A stretch of DNA of 64,000 nt from Amycolatopsis sp. DSM 110486 (GTDB lineage: Bacteria; Actinomycetota; Actinomycetes; Mycobacteriales; Pseudonocardiaceae), in contig NZ_CP080519.1 in NCBI RefSeq assembly GCF_019468465.1, positions 8,797,001 through 8,861,000 on the forward strand. The letters run 5' to 3'. The notes under the pieces were generated by a model. It saw only the letters and a list, made by a program, of their open reading frames with translations. It ran no database searches and was not told where the DNA came from. This document shows positions 1-8,701 of this stretch, one piece after another; within the stretch, counting starts at the first letter, position 1; each line of letters opens with the position of its first letter. The position numbers were made by a program, and so were the translations under genes.

Positions 1-3000
1 GTGAAGCCTGCGAATGTGCTGCTCGGCGCGGACGGCGTGGCCAAGGTGACCGACTTCGGCCTGTCGAAGTCCCGGGCGATCCTGGCCGTCGAGTCACGCG
101 CTGGTGAGGTCACGGACGCCAGCGTGGCGGTGACCGCCGGCGGATACACACCGGCGTACGCGTCGCCGGAGCAGGTGGCGGGTCGCCCGCTCGGCCGACG
201 CACCGACGTGTGGAGCTACGCGGTCACGGTGCTGGAGACGTTCACCGGCGCGCCGACCTGGGGCGCCGGCCCGAACGCGCTGGCGGCGCTCGTCGAGCAC
301 CGGGCGGCCATGCCAGCGGGACTCGCGCGGCTGCTGGACCGGTGCCTGCGGCACGACCCGGCGGAACGCCCCGCCAGCATGACCGAGATCGCCGACGAGC
401 TGTGCGACGTCTACGGGACGGAGGTCGGTCCGTACCCGAGGACCGCGCCGGCCGAGGCGGCGCTGCGTGCGGACGAGTTGAACAACCGCGCCCTGTCGCA
501 GCTCGACCTTGGCGAGGAAGCCCAGGCCCGGGCGACGTTGACGGAGGCGTTGGCGGTCGATCCGAACCACCTGGAGGCCACGTTCAACTCGGTCACCCTG
601 AGCTGGCGGCGGGCCGAGATCAGCGACGACGCGGCCGTGACGGCGATGGCCGTGTCCCGTGACGCGGCGCCGAGCCGTTGGGAGGGCGCCTATCTTCTCG
701 GCCAGCTCCATCTGGAACGCGGGGACCTCGACGCGGCGCTCCCCTTGCTGCGGCAAGCCGCCGCGCACGACGACCCCGAGGTGACCACGACGCTCCAGCG
801 CGCGGAGGCGGGCGAGCTTGCAGGGCCGTTCGAGGAGCACGTCCTGTCCGGCGAGGCCCAGCTGTCCCAAGAGGAACGCCGCGACCGGAGGATGACCGCC
901 TGCGCGATCGGTGCCGACGGTCGGGTCGTCGCGACTGGTCGCTACGTCCGCCCGCCCGTTCAACAAACCCTCAAGACCTACCTGTTCGGCTACGACCGAC
1001 CGCCGGACGAGTACACCCTGCGCATCTTCGCCCTGCCGGACGCGGAGGCCAGGGTCCTCGAAGCCGACAGCATCATCCACGAGTTCGACTTCAGCGCTGA
1101 TGGGCGGCTCCTCGCCTCTGCCACGGAGAACGCCGTGCACGTGTTGGACGCCCGCAGTGGCCGTAGTGTGCTGCACTTCGCCGAGCGGCAGGGCCGTGTC
1201 GGCGCCCTGCGGTTCAGTCCGGACAACAAAATGCTGGCCGCCGGGTTCCGGTCGAACCGGCAGGTCATCGTGGTGCGAGACGTCGGCACGGGCGACCTCG
1301 TGCACCTGCTCGACGGGCATACCAGCGACGTCCGTGACCTCGAATTCGCCGCCGACGCACCCATTCTCGCGTCGGTGGAGGACCGCGCGCTGCGGTTGTG
1401 GAACCTGATCGACGGGCGGTGCCAACTGACGTTGCCCCACCCCGTCAACCTGAAGGCGGTCGCACTCAGCGGCGCCGCGCACGTGGTCGTCACCGGCGCG
1501 CAGGACGGACTGCATATCCGGGGTGTGCACACCGGCGAAACCCGCCGGCTGTTCGCCGGCGCGATCGAGGACGTCTGGCTGCACGACAAACTTGTCGCGG
1601 CCGTCGGCTCCGACGGCGAGATCCGGTTGTGGGACACCGTCGACGGGCGCTGCCTGCGGACCTTCGGAGGTCACCGCGACGAGGTCGCTACACAGCTGTC
1701 CCGCAACGAGGCGCTGCACATCCGGGTCAGCGTCGACACGACCGGGCGGCGTCTGCACTCGATCAGCAACAACGACACTGTCCGGTCCTGGGGGCTGCCC
1801 ACGGGATACCAGGCGCCGCTTCGGGTCTGCCGCCCGAGAACCCACGCCCGGATGCGCGAACTCGACGACCGGCTGGCGAGCTTGCTCGAATCGACCGAGT
1901 CCGCCCTCGCCGACGGAGATGTCGGTCGGGCGCTGAGCGGCCTGACCCATGCCCGTGGCGTGGCGGGATACGAACGGGATGCCTCCGTGGTCGCCGCTTG
2001 GCGACGGCTTTCCCTTGCGACCGAGCGCGTCGGCCTGCGGACCGCTTGGCTCGCGCGGACCATCGTCCTCCCGGGCGAGGCGAATGCCTTCTGGCATCCA
2101 CAGGTCGCGGTCTCCGGCGACGGACGGCGGGCGCTCACGACGACCCGCGAGCACACGATGGTCCTCTGGGACGTCGACACCGGCGACGTCGTCCGGACGT
2201 ATGCGCTGGACGACGATCGGAACTACATCAGCGTGCTCGACATGACGGTCGATGCGGTCCACGCGGTCGCCGGCGACGCATATCGCCGGATCCACCTGTG
2301 GGACCTGCGGACCGGCGTCAGGGGCCCCGAGGTGGGCGAGGACGTGTCGAGCCAGATGTCGGTCGCGATCGACCGCACCGGCCGCAAGGCCCTGCTCGAA
2401 CGAGGCGACGGTTTGCTGCGGTTATGGGATCTCGCGCGCGACCGCGAGCTGCGTACCTTCCGTTCGCCGAGCCGCACGGCGCACTTCACCGACGGACGGT
2501 CCAGGCGTGAGCCGGAACAGGTGAACGGGGTGGCGCTGAGCCCAGACGGCCAGGTAGTCGTGTCGGCGATGCAGTACTCGGGACTCACCAGCTGGCGGGG
2601 CAACTGGTGGCGCCGGCGGGACTTCAACGGCTACGCCGACCGCGTCGACACGGTTCGGGTCAGCGCCGATGGTCGGCACGCCCTCTCCGGCGGCTGGGAC
2701 GCCTCGCTTCGGCACTGGGATCTGGCGACCGGGCGATGTCTCCGTCTCATGAAGGGGCACACACATCCCGTGATCGGCGTCGACCTCACCGCCGACGGGC
2801 GATTCGCGTTCTCCGCGGGCATGGACGAGACCGTCCGGATTTGGGACGTCACCACCGGTTCGTGCGTCCAAGTGCTAGAAGCGATCAGCCGCCTGAAGGT
2901 CGTGCGCGTCAGCGAGGACGGCTCGCGCGCGGTGTCCTTCGGCCACGACGGGACGCTCCGCGTCTGGGAACTGGACTGGGAGTTGGCCGCGCGGGAGCCG

Positions 3001-3144
3001 GCGGACTGGGACGACCGCGCGCAGCCCTATCTCGACCAGCACCACGCCGACGAGAGCTTCGACGAGCTGCTGACGCGGTTGCAGCGAGCCGGTCTGGGCT
3101 GGCTGCGGCCGGACGGCGTGCGGCAGCGGCTGAACCAGTCATAG
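1..3144 (+). CDS. Ser/Thr protein kinase with TPR and WD40 repeats (5' end outside window)
   Basis: This is the C-terminal 1047 residues of a large kinase. The first codon is not a start: VKPANVLL is the catalytic loop of a Hanks-type kinase whose HRD lies just upstream of the window. DFGLSK (about residue 18), the activation segment YASPEQ (about 53) and the helix-F region RRTDVWSY follow, so the C-lobe looks intact. Residues about 155-245 read as TPR-like helices. From about 295 to 985 there are two blocks of WD40 blades, with repeated endings such as RLWDTVDGRCL, VLWDVDTGDVV, HLWDLRTG and VRIWDVTTGSC. The family couples a cytosolic kinase to a scaffold for protein partners. The substrate is unknown. 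The gene ends at TAG 3142-3144 and nothing recognisable follows until 3.5 kb. Confidence 0.9.
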   Translation: MKPANVLLGADGVAKVTDFGLSKSRAILAVESRAGEVTDASVAVTAGGYTPAYASPEQVAGRPLGRRTDVWSYAVTVLETFTGAPTWGAGPNALAALVEHRAAMPAGLARLLDRCLRHDPAERPASMTEIADELCDVYGTEVGPYPRTAPAEAALRADELNNRALSQLDLGEEAQARATLTEALAVDPNHLEATFNSVTLSWRRAEISDDAAVTAMAVSRDAAPSRWEGAYLLGQLHLERGDLDAALPLLRQAAAHDDPEVTTTLQRAEAGELAGPFEEHVLSGEAQLSQEERRDRRMTACAIGADGRVVATGRYVRPPVQQTLKTYLFGYDRPPDEYTLRIFALPDAEARVLEADSIIHEFDFSADGRLLASATENAVHVLDARSGRSVLHFAERQGRVGALRFSPDNKMLAAGFRSNRQVIVVRDVGTGDLVHLLDGHTSDVRDLEFAADAPILASVEDRALRLWNLIDGRCQLTLPHPVNLKAVALSGAAHVVVTGAQDGLHIRGVHTGETRRLFAGAIEDVWLHDKLVAAVGSDGEIRLWDTVDGRCLRTFGGHRDEVATQLSRNEALHIRVSVDTTGRRLHSISNNDTVRSWGLPTGYQAPLRVCRPRTHARMRELDDRLASLLESTESALADGDVGRALSGLTHARGVAGYERDASVVAAWRRLSLATERVGLRTAWLARTIVLPGEANAFWHPQVAVSGDGRRALTTTREHTMVLWDVDTGDVVRTYALDDDRNYISVLDMTVDAVHAVAGDAYRRIHLWDLRTGVRGPEVGEDVSSQMSVAIDRTGRKALLERGDGLLRLWDLARDRELRTFRSPSRTAHFTDGRSRREPEQVNGVALSPDGQVVVSAMQYSGLTSWRGNWWRRRDFNGYADRVDTVRVSADGRHALSGGWDASLRHWDLATGRCLRLMKGHTHPVIGVDLTADGRFAFSAGMDETVRIWDVTTGSCVQVLEAISRLKVVRVSEDGSRAVSFGHDGTLRVWELDWELAAREPADWDDRAQPYLDQHHADESFDELLTRLQRAGLGWLRPDGVRQRLNQS

Positions 3145-3527
3145 GGCGACACCGCGCGACGGCGACCAAACCGGCCAGCAACTCGGCCAGATCGTGGGCC
3201 TGCGCCGGCTCGGCCACCGCGCGAACTGTGTATCAGCGCCAGCGTGATCCTCGATTTTACTCTTGAACACCAGGTGGCTGCGATCTCGAGGCGGGTTTCG
3301 GGTCCGGCTCCGGATCCTGCCTCGGACCGTTCTGTGTCTCCTATTCGTGGGGGCCTTCAGACGACGGCTTCGTCAACGCGCTCGGCCTCACTTTTATCCC
3401 GCAGCGGGTGGATTTCCCCGGCAACCCACGTTTGAGCGGCGGTGGCCGTGCCACCCGTTGCACGACGCAGTGGCCCCCGTTCGTGCCCTCGCCGCACATA
3501 GGACCCGAAACCTACCCACCACGCATC

Positions 3528-4373
3528 GTGCCCCCTGTCGTCAGCTTGCAGCCGGGGCACGACGCCCAGCTGTACGGCGCCTTACCTTCTAGGTCTGACA
3601 CCACCCAACCCCCGGCAGGTGCGTGCGCGATCTGCTCAGACGACCGGCAGTGGGTACCGAGCTCAGGCCAGACGTGGACGAAGCTGGCCGCTGACGGGCA
3701 CGAGTTGGTGCACCAGGAACTCGAGCCCGGCATCCACCGGCTCAACCGGGAACCGACGTTCGGTATCGGCCAATGGGCGCATCTGGTACAGACCGCGCAG
3801 GGCAACCTGCTGTGGGACCCGCCGAACCACCTCGACCAGTCGCTGGCCGGCAAGGTCGACGAACTCGGCGGAGCAGCGATGATCGTGGCCAGCCATCCAC
3901 ATATGTACGGCTCGCAGGTCAGCTGGAGTCACCGGCTCGGGCACATCCCCGTGTTGGTGCACTCCGCCGATCGGCAGTGGGTGCAGCGGGAGGACCCGGT
4001 GATCCGGGAGTGGTCCGGCACCGAGCGGATCCTGCCCGGGGTGACCCTCATCGAGGCGGGCGGGCACTTCCCCGGTGCGTCGGTGGCCCACGTCGCCAGC
4101 GGCTCCGACGGCAACGGCACCCTGCTTGCCGGAGACACCATCGTGCCGGTCGCCGCCGCTGGCTGGGTGACGTTCATGCGCAGCTACCCGAACAAGATCC
4201 CGCTCTCCGCAGGGCTGGTGCGGCGGATCGTGGACCGGCTTGAACCCTACGAGTTCGACCGCCTCTACGGACTGCTGGGCGCCACGGTGCTCGGCGACGC
4301 CAAGGGCGCGGTACGCCGTTCCGCGCAGCGCTACATCGCCTGGGTAAGCGGAGCGAACGACCACCTGGGCTAA
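3528..4373 (+). CDS. Metallo-beta-lactamase-fold hydrolase-like protein
   Basis: The N-terminal part has the CAIC-DDRQWVP-GQ-WT block typical of a group of MBL-fold proteins, then HPHMYGSQVSWSH in the position of the HxHxDH zinc motif, GGHFPG with a later metal-ligand His, and LAGDTI with the bridging Asp. The usual DH of the first motif is replaced, as is common in this subgroup. The protein is probably a cytosolic hydrolase; the substrate cannot be told. The frame is open back to GTG 3408. I prefer GTG 3528, which gives about 281 residues, but neither start has a clear Shine-Dalgarno sequence. No operon partner is visible. Confidence 0.75.
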   Translation: MPPVVSLQPGHDAQLYGALPSRSDTTQPPAGACAICSDDRQWVPSSGQTWTKLAADGHELVHQELEPGIHRLNREPTFGIGQWAHLVQTAQGNLLWDPPNHLDQSLAGKVDELGGAAMIVASHPHMYGSQVSWSHRLGHIPVLVHSADRQWVQREDPVIREWSGTERILPGVTLIEAGGHFPGASVAHVASGSDGNGTLLAGDTIVPVAAAGWVTFMRSYPNKIPLSAGLVRRIVDRLEPYEFDRLYGLLGATVLGDAKGAVRRSAQRYIAWVSGANDHLG

Positions 4374-4472
4374 CGCGATCAACACCCGCACCTCGCCGCG
4401 GCGGCCTTGCCCATAAGCAGTCTTCACCGGTAGCCGGGACCTTCCGTGGTGCTAGCGCGGATGCTCAAGCGG

Positions 4473-4521
4473 TGCTCATCCGCACGCGGAAATGCTCGAA
4501 TCGACGCGGAAACTACACATC
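4473..4521 (+). repeat. IS-end-like repeat, copy 1: two 20-bp units plus CTACACATC
   Basis: Two imperfect 20-bp units (4473-4492 and 4493-4512), each starting TGCTC and ending ACGCGGAAA, are followed by CTACACATC (4513-4521). The same arrangement recurs in the same orientation at 6094-6142. Multiple short repeats at an end are a habit of IS21-family elements, so this may be a relic of such an end. No transposase is left nearby. Confidence 0.55.
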
Positions 4522-4605
4522 TGTTCGCCCGAATCGCTGGAGATCCAAGGCTGCGGCAAGCGACTGCTCGGTGAGGGCCTGGAGGGCTCGGCCTGACATG
4601 ACGAA

Positions 4606-4644
4606 GGCGGGTCGTGTCCGCGAAAGGCGCGGACATGACCCGCC
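4606..4644 (-). terminator. 17-bp stem hairpin downstream of tRNA fragment
   Basis: Left arm 4606-4622 and right arm 4628-4644 pair over 17 bp with a single G-U pair and a 5-base loop. Reading leftward it lies just after the tRNA 3' fragment, where a tRNA terminator would be. No T-tract follows. Confidence 0.6.
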
Positions 4645-4652
4645 CGAGACAT

Positions 4653-4684
4653 ACCGGGTAGTGGATTCGAACCACTGTTGGTGT
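4653..4684 (-). pseudogene. tRNA 3' fragment (T-arm and acceptor half)
   Basis: On the minus strand 4676-4660 forms a perfect T-arm: 5-bp stem AGTGG/CCACT around a 7-base TTCGAAT loop. ACCCGGT (4659-4653) follows as the 3' acceptor strand. I could not fold an anticodon arm or a D-arm from 4685-4745, and only a weak 5' acceptor partner exists near 4737. It is therefore a fragment, of the kind left at the attachment site of an integrated element. The hairpin at 4606-4644 lies directly downstream. Confidence 0.45.
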
Positions 4685-4806
4685 GCCTTATTGTCGATTG
4701 CGGAGCTTGTCGGCCACCAGGCTGATGACCAGCCTCACCCGAAGTGGCGACTGGGCGGAGGCTTCGTGGTCGGACGAGGCTTGGCGTGCGGCGAGGGTCG
4801 GCCCGG

Positions 4807-5274
4807 TCAGGCCGGGGTGCGCAGGGATGCGATGGCTGCGGTGATTCCCTTCCTGTCGTAGCTGCTCGTGGGCATGGCGGCGCCGTGAGCGTGGCGGATG
4901 ATGCCCTGGCGGTCGATGAGGATGCTGCCGGACTGCTGCATCGAACCGAAGACCTTCCTGCCCAGACCGATCATCTCGTGTGGGCTCTCGTGGCGGCCGG
5001 TGAGAACGGGGAAAGGGATCTGCTGTTTCGCCTTCCACGTGGTTGCCTTCTCCTGATCCTCCGGGACCGCGAGAAGGACACGGACGTTGTCGGCCGCCAG
5101 TTCGTCACCGCGGTTGACGAGATCTCGGACATGCCTGTTGCAGACCGGACACGACGTTGATCGCATGAAGAAGAGCAGTACCGCGTGCTTGCCCTGGTAG
5201 TCGGACAGGCGGACGGTCTGTCCCGTGGTGTCTTCCAGCACCATCCGTGGTGCAGATGATCCGGCTTTGAGCAT
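4807..5274 (-). CDS. Peroxiredoxin / AhpC-TSA family thiol protein
   Basis: The protein of 155 residues has a thioredoxin fold start (GSSAPRMVLEDTTGQTVRLSDYQGK), a beta strand VLLFFMRSTSCPVCNRHV with the active CPVC pair near residue 43, and a late strand GSILIDRQGIIRHAH. A peroxiredoxin normally uses the first Cys to reduce peroxides; with CxxC it could also act as a thiol-disulfide reductase. ATG 5272-5274 has AAGGGA about 9 bases upstream. It lies 47 bases after the ECF sigma gene on the same strand, so the two are probably co-transcribed, which would place it in a sigma-controlled stress response. Confidence 0.85.
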   Translation of the reverse strand: MLKAGSSAPRMVLEDTTGQTVRLSDYQGKHAVLLFFMRSTSCPVCNRHVRDLVNRGDELAADNVRVLLAVPEDQEKATTWKAKQQIPFPVLTGRHESPHEMIGLGRKVFGSMQQSGSILIDRQGIIRHAHGAAMPTSSYDRKGITAAIASLRTPA

Positions 5275-5321
5275 GGTGAGATTCCCTTCGAACCGGGGTT
5301 TGTGAAAGGCGTCAGTTCGGG

Positions 5322-5924
5322 TCAGATGCTGGTGGGGTCGAGGGGACCTTGGGTGCCCTCGACCCCACCACGCAGGCTGAGACGGAGCGCGGTTCTGGCT
5401 CGATGCAGGTGGGACTTCATCGCCGGGGTGCTCAGCCCGAGCGCCTCGGCGACTGTTCGTCCTGGGTGACCCAGCACGTCACGCATGATCAGCACGCGGC
5501 GTTGGATGTCGGGCAACGCCCGGATCGCCTCTGCGACACGCTCGGCGTCCAGACGCTTGAGGACTTCGTCTTCGGCCGATGCCACTGGGCCGATGCCGGC
5601 CCCGTCGTGGTGGTCGAACACTCGCTGGGCGCGGCGCGCGCACTCTTGCCGGACGATCCGGAACATCCAGGAAGCAAGCGCCGCCGTGGCGCGCAAGGAA
5701 CCGATCTTGCGATAGAGGATGATCAACGCTTCCTGCGCCGCGTCCTCGGCGTCCTGCGGAGATGCGCACAGATGTCCGGCGAAGCGCCGCACGTGCGGAT
5801 GAGCCCCGTGCACCACTGCGGCCAGCGACTCCAGGTCACCACCCTGTGCGGCCTTGATGAGCTGCTCACTTGCCCAACCACGGTCAACCACGTCCACCCC
5901 CGCCGCCGCACGTAGCGAACCCAT
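5322..5924 (-). CDS. RNA polymerase sigma factor, ECF type
   Basis: Region 2 is present in order: HPHVRRFAGHLCASPQDAEDAAQEAL, then the -10 recognition helix LASWMFRIVRQECARRAQR. Region 4 is ALPDIQRRVLIMRDVLGHPGRTVAEALGLSTPAMKSHLHRAR with its helix-turn-helix for the -35. The frame could start at 5951, but ATG 5922-5924 has a strong GGAGGG 9 bases before it and gives a normal 200-residue ECF factor. No anti-sigma gene with a zinc-binding HxxxCxxC lies beside it. The next gene downstream is the peroxiredoxin, a likely target or partner. Confidence 0.88.
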   Translation of the reverse strand: MGSLRAAAGVDVVDRGWASEQLIKAAQGGDLESLAAVVHGAHPHVRRFAGHLCASPQDAEDAAQEALIILYRKIGSLRATAALASWMFRIVRQECARRAQRVFDHHDGAGIGPVASAEDEVLKRLDAERVAEAIRALPDIQRRVLIMRDVLGHPGRTVAEALGLSTPAMKSHLHRARTALRLSLRGGVEGTQGPLDPTSI

Positions 5925-6093
5925 CGCACGTGTCCCTCCTGATGTAACCATCGCCCATAAGAGACCCCGGTACCGCGAAAGGATTCACCCCGTCCCCGAA
6001 ATGACCCCTTCGGCTACGGAGAGGACAGAAGCGATCACCCTGGAGAACCGGCTTGACGCTCTTTCCGCAGTTCCTGATCAAAAGATCGGACAC

Positions 6094-6142
6094 CTGTCAT
6101 CTACACGCGGAGACTGTCATTCTTGCGCGGAAGCTACACATC
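6094..6142 (+). repeat. IS-end-like repeat, copy 2: two 20-bp units plus CTACACATC
   Basis: Units 6094-6113 and 6114-6133 both begin CTGTCAT and contain GCGCGG or ACGCGG near the end. CTACACATC (6134-6142) follows. It is the same structure and orientation as 4473-4521. The last codons and the stop of the XRE gene fall inside this repeat, so the repeat end marks an insertion that cut that gene. Confidence 0.55.
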
Positions 6143-6398
6143 GATCAGTGTGTCGGAGAAATCCCAGCTCGGTGATGGCGACGTCGAAGAAGTCGGAGAG
6201 TAGCTGGAGGAAGAAGCCCTTCGGCTTCTCGGTGTCGCCGCGTTCCCAGCGCCAGACGGACTTCTTCGTGAGGTTGGTTTCGCGGTGGTACTTCGTGGTG
6301 GCGAGGCGGTTGAGTTCTCCGGCGAGCTCGTGCTGCGACAGCCCCCTTTGCTCCCGGAGCGCGATCAAGACGATGTTGGGACGCCGCTCGCCTGCCAT
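6117..6398 (-). pseudogene. XRE-family regulator, 3' end removed by insertion
   Basis: The N-terminus is a typical actinobacterial XRE helix-turn-helix: MAGERRPNIVLIALREQRG, LSQHELAGELNRL, then KKSVWRWERGD as the recognition part. After FFDVAITELGF the reading frame runs into the IS-like repeat at about 6147 and ends nine codons later with RCVASAQE. Relatives continue with a TPR or ligand-sensing domain, which is absent here. ATG 6396-6398 fits the family start. The remaining DNA-binding domain could still be made, but the full protein is lost. Confidence 0.65.
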
Positions 6399-6742
6399 GC
6401 CTCGTACGTTACTGGAGCTGCAGGGCACTGCGGATCTTCAACGTCCACGGTCCGTCCACTCCTCGCGGCTCACCCCGACAACTGGGGGCGCAAACCATGC
6501 CAGGCACGGTGAACGGAGCTCCTTGATCAGGAACTACGAGAGTAACCGGGGATTGGGATAAGTCGGGCACGTCTGGTGTTGGGCGCATCCTAGGTCTGTC
6601 TTCACCGCGTCGTGCGCATGCTGCTTTCGGCCGGTGAGCAGAGTGGGCGGGGGTAATCGATGAAGCCCCCGGGCAGCCCGAATCCTGCTTACCATGGCGG
6701 ACAAGGGCGCCGCGACGGGTCGCGGGTGTGAGGGAGGGTGGC

Positions 6743-7270
6743 ATGTTCGGTCTCAGCCTGGAGCACCTGTTGGTCCTACTAGTCGCTGCGCTGTTCATCC
6801 TTGGCCCCGAACGGCTGCCCGAGACAGCCCGCTGGCTCGCCCGGACCATCCACAAGATCCGCGGTTTCGCCGCGGGGGCCCAAGACCAGCTCCGCGCTGA
6901 ACTGGGCCCGGAGCTCCAGCAGCTGCGTAAACCGCTACAGGAGCTGCAAGCGCTGCGCACGTTTGACCCGAAGACCGCGCTCAGGGGCTACCTGCTCGAC
7001 GACGTGTTCACCGAGCTACCGTCAGGGGCTGTCACCAACACCGCGCCCGCGACCCAGGCCACCACCATCAGATTGCCGCTGAAGCCGGGTGAACGGCCCC
7101 CGGGACGCCACCTGATATCGCACCCCAGACCCGAGGCGGCGCCGCTCGCTCGCGCTCTCCGTCCAGCACGCCACTGCGTGTGGCTCACCAGGCAACGAGC
7201 CGTTTTGCTGACGCGCGGGCGAACGATTGGCTCCATGTCGTCGGCTTTCTGGGCTGCATCGTCCTTGTGA
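6743..7270 (+). CDS. Sec-independent translocase protein, TatA/TatB family
   Basis: Residues 1-22 form the short membrane helix FGLSLEHLLVLLVAALFILGPERLP. The GPERLP hinge is diagnostic and an amphipathic helix (TARWLARTIHKIRGF) follows. A coiled stretch rich in Glu and Gln runs to about residue 85. This is the layout of TatB or TatA in the twin-arginine export pathway. ATG 6743 has GAGGGAGGG just before it. The last 60 residues are basic and look unlike Tat proteins, which suggests a frameshift or drifted tail. No tatA or tatC is adjacent, and the window contains a Tat-signal phospholipase C. Confidence 0.8.
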   Translation: MFGLSLEHLLVLLVAALFILGPERLPETARWLARTIHKIRGFAAGAQDQLRAELGPELQQLRKPLQELQALRTFDPKTALRGYLLDDVFTELPSGAVTNTAPATQATTIRLPLKPGERPPGRHLISHPRPEAAPLARALRPARHCVWLTRQRAVLLTRGRTIGSMSSAFWAASSL

Positions 7271-7392
7271 GCACCCTGCCGTGGCCCTCAATCGTCGCGG
7301 GATTTCGGTTTCCGCAGTCCCGCCTCGCCGGCCGGTTCGTCGTGCTGGCTAGGAGGCGCTGGAGCCGCGAAGAGAGTGCGTGACGGCGGTGG

Positions 7393-7941
7393 TCACCGGT
7401 GGCCGCTGCGCGGTGCGGGTGCGGCGGAGAATTGACCTTGCCAGCTGGCTTGCGCGCCGGAGTCGCCGATGCGGTAGATGTCGTAGGCGGCGGCGCCGGC
7501 GATCAGGATCGCCGCGACCGCGATGACGGCGGTGACCGGCGTCGAGCGGGGAGCGAGGAAGGTCCGGCGGGGGACCGGCAGTCGCAGCACGCGCTTGGGG
7601 CCGTTGTCTTCCGGGTAGGTGCTTTCGCGGTGGCGCCACCAGATCACGAGGGCGAGCGCGGCGACGGCGATGGCCGCGTAGGCGGCGGTGTCGCCGAGTT
7701 CGGTGTGTGCGCGCACGAGTGGCGTGGTGGGCACGCGTCGCTCAAGCCATTCGCCGGCGTCGGTGGTGATCGGGACGAGGATCAGCACGAGGACGGCGAG
7801 CACTGCGTTGGGGCCGGCCAGCTTGCGCCGCGCGGCGGGCCACAGCGCGCAAAGGACGAGGAGCAGCGCGGCGAGGGGGAGCAGCACGACGATCGCGTGC
7901 ACGAGCAGGACGTGAGCGGGCAGACCGTTGAGTGTGGTCAT
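7393..7941 (-). CDS. DUF2231-type membrane protein
   Basis: Four hydrophobic helices are visible (about residues 10-32, 42-60, 85-102 and 135-152). The N-terminus MTTLNGLPAHVLLVHAIVV matches the DUF2231 pattern, in which a conserved His lies early in helix one. The function of the family is not established; members often sit with haem- or flavin-dependent membrane redox genes. It is the last gene of the leftward operon, 25 bases after apbE, and GAAGGAACC lies just before its ATG. Confidence 0.75.
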   Translation of the reverse strand: MTTLNGLPAHVLLVHAIVVLLPLAALLLVLCALWPAARRKLAGPNAVLAVLVLILVPITTDAGEWLERRVPTTPLVRAHTELGDTAAYAAIAVAALALVIWWRHRESTYPEDNGPKRVLRLPVPRRTFLAPRSTPVTAVIAVAAILIAGAAAYDIYRIGDSGAQASWQGQFSAAPAPRSGHR

Positions 7942-7966
7942 CGGTTCCTTCGAGCGGTGACGGGGT

Positions 7967-8701
7967 TCAGGGACAGCGGACGACGGCGCAGGCTTCGTAG
8001 TCGGGAGCTCGGGCGCGCACCCAGCGTTCGACGTTCCCGCCGCGGGCGACGGCGGCGGTGGCGTAGACGTCGGCCCACAGCAGACTCGGGCCGACGACCG
8101 TCGCGGACATCAGGGCCCGCGTAGGGGTGCCGGTGCGGGGATCGACGATGTGGTGTCCGCGGGCCGCCGTGCCGGACGTGGCCACGCCGCCCGCGCGCAC
8201 GGTTCGCACGGCCAGCAGGCGGCCGCGGTCGCGGGGGTCCTCGACGCCGACCCGCCACGCCGCCGATTCCGGGACGCGCACTGCGACCACGACGTCGCCG
8301 CCCGCGTTGAGGCAGTAGTCGTGGTCCGGCATCCGGTCGAGCAGCGCGGTGGCGGTCTGGGCGGCCCAGCCCTTGACCAGTCCGGACGGGTCGTACCCGC
8401 CGGGGAGGTCGGCGTCGAACCAGCCGTCGGTGCGCTCACGGGCTTCGACGCACAGCCGGGCGACTTCGCGAACCCACGGATGCCGATCGCCGGGTGGAAG
8501 TTCGCCTCGGCGGAGGCGGTTCACCTCGCTCCCGGGCCGGTGCAGGCTGAACAGCAGGTCGATCGTGCGCAGGTACGAGAACACTTCCGCGACAACGGAT
8601 TCCGCCGCTGCGTTGGTTCGGACGCCGGGGCCTCGCAGGTGCAGGCTGATCGGCATCCCCATGATCACCCGCGTCCACGCGCGCCGGTCTGGCAAGGTCA
8701 T
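7967..8701 (-). CDS. apbE: FAD:protein FMN transferase (ApbE family)
   Basis: ApbE enzymes move FMN from FAD onto a Thr of exported flavoproteins. Seen here are the start MGMPISLHLRG, the substrate-binding region YDPSGLVKGWAA, the nucleotide site NAGGDVVV, and the late block GVATSGTAARGHHIVDPRTG with the Mg-binding Asp. The product has 244 residues, short for the family and without a visible lipoprotein signal, so it may act in the cytoplasm. Its ATG overlaps the stop of the upstream FMN-binding gene as ATGA (8698-8701), indicating coupled translation. The upstream protein carries the matching flavinylation motif. Confidence 0.9.
   Translation of the reverse strand: MTLPDRRAWTRVIMGMPISLHLRGPGVRTNAAAESVVAEVFSYLRTIDLLFSLHRPGSEVNRLRRGELPPGDRHPWVREVARLCVEARERTDGWFDADLPGGYDPSGLVKGWAAQTATALLDRMPDHDYCLNAGGDVVVAVRVPESAAWRVGVEDPRDRGRLLAVRTVRAGGVATSGTAARGHHIVDPRTGTPTRALMSATVVGPSLLWADVYATAAVARGGNVERWVRARAPDYEACAVVRCP

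Noticed and set aside
94..2295. 733-codon open frame on the minus strand opposite the kinase/WD40 gene
   Set aside because: It mirrors the codon structure of the plus-strand gene, which has clear kinase and WD40 motifs; the minus-strand product is rich in Arg, Gly and Pro without any domain. This is usual in high-G+C DNA.
4651..4745. A complete tRNA gene on the minus strand
   Set aside because: Only the T-arm and 3' acceptor strand fit. The candidate 5' acceptor near 4737 pairs poorly and no anticodon stem-loop or GG-containing D-loop can be drawn.
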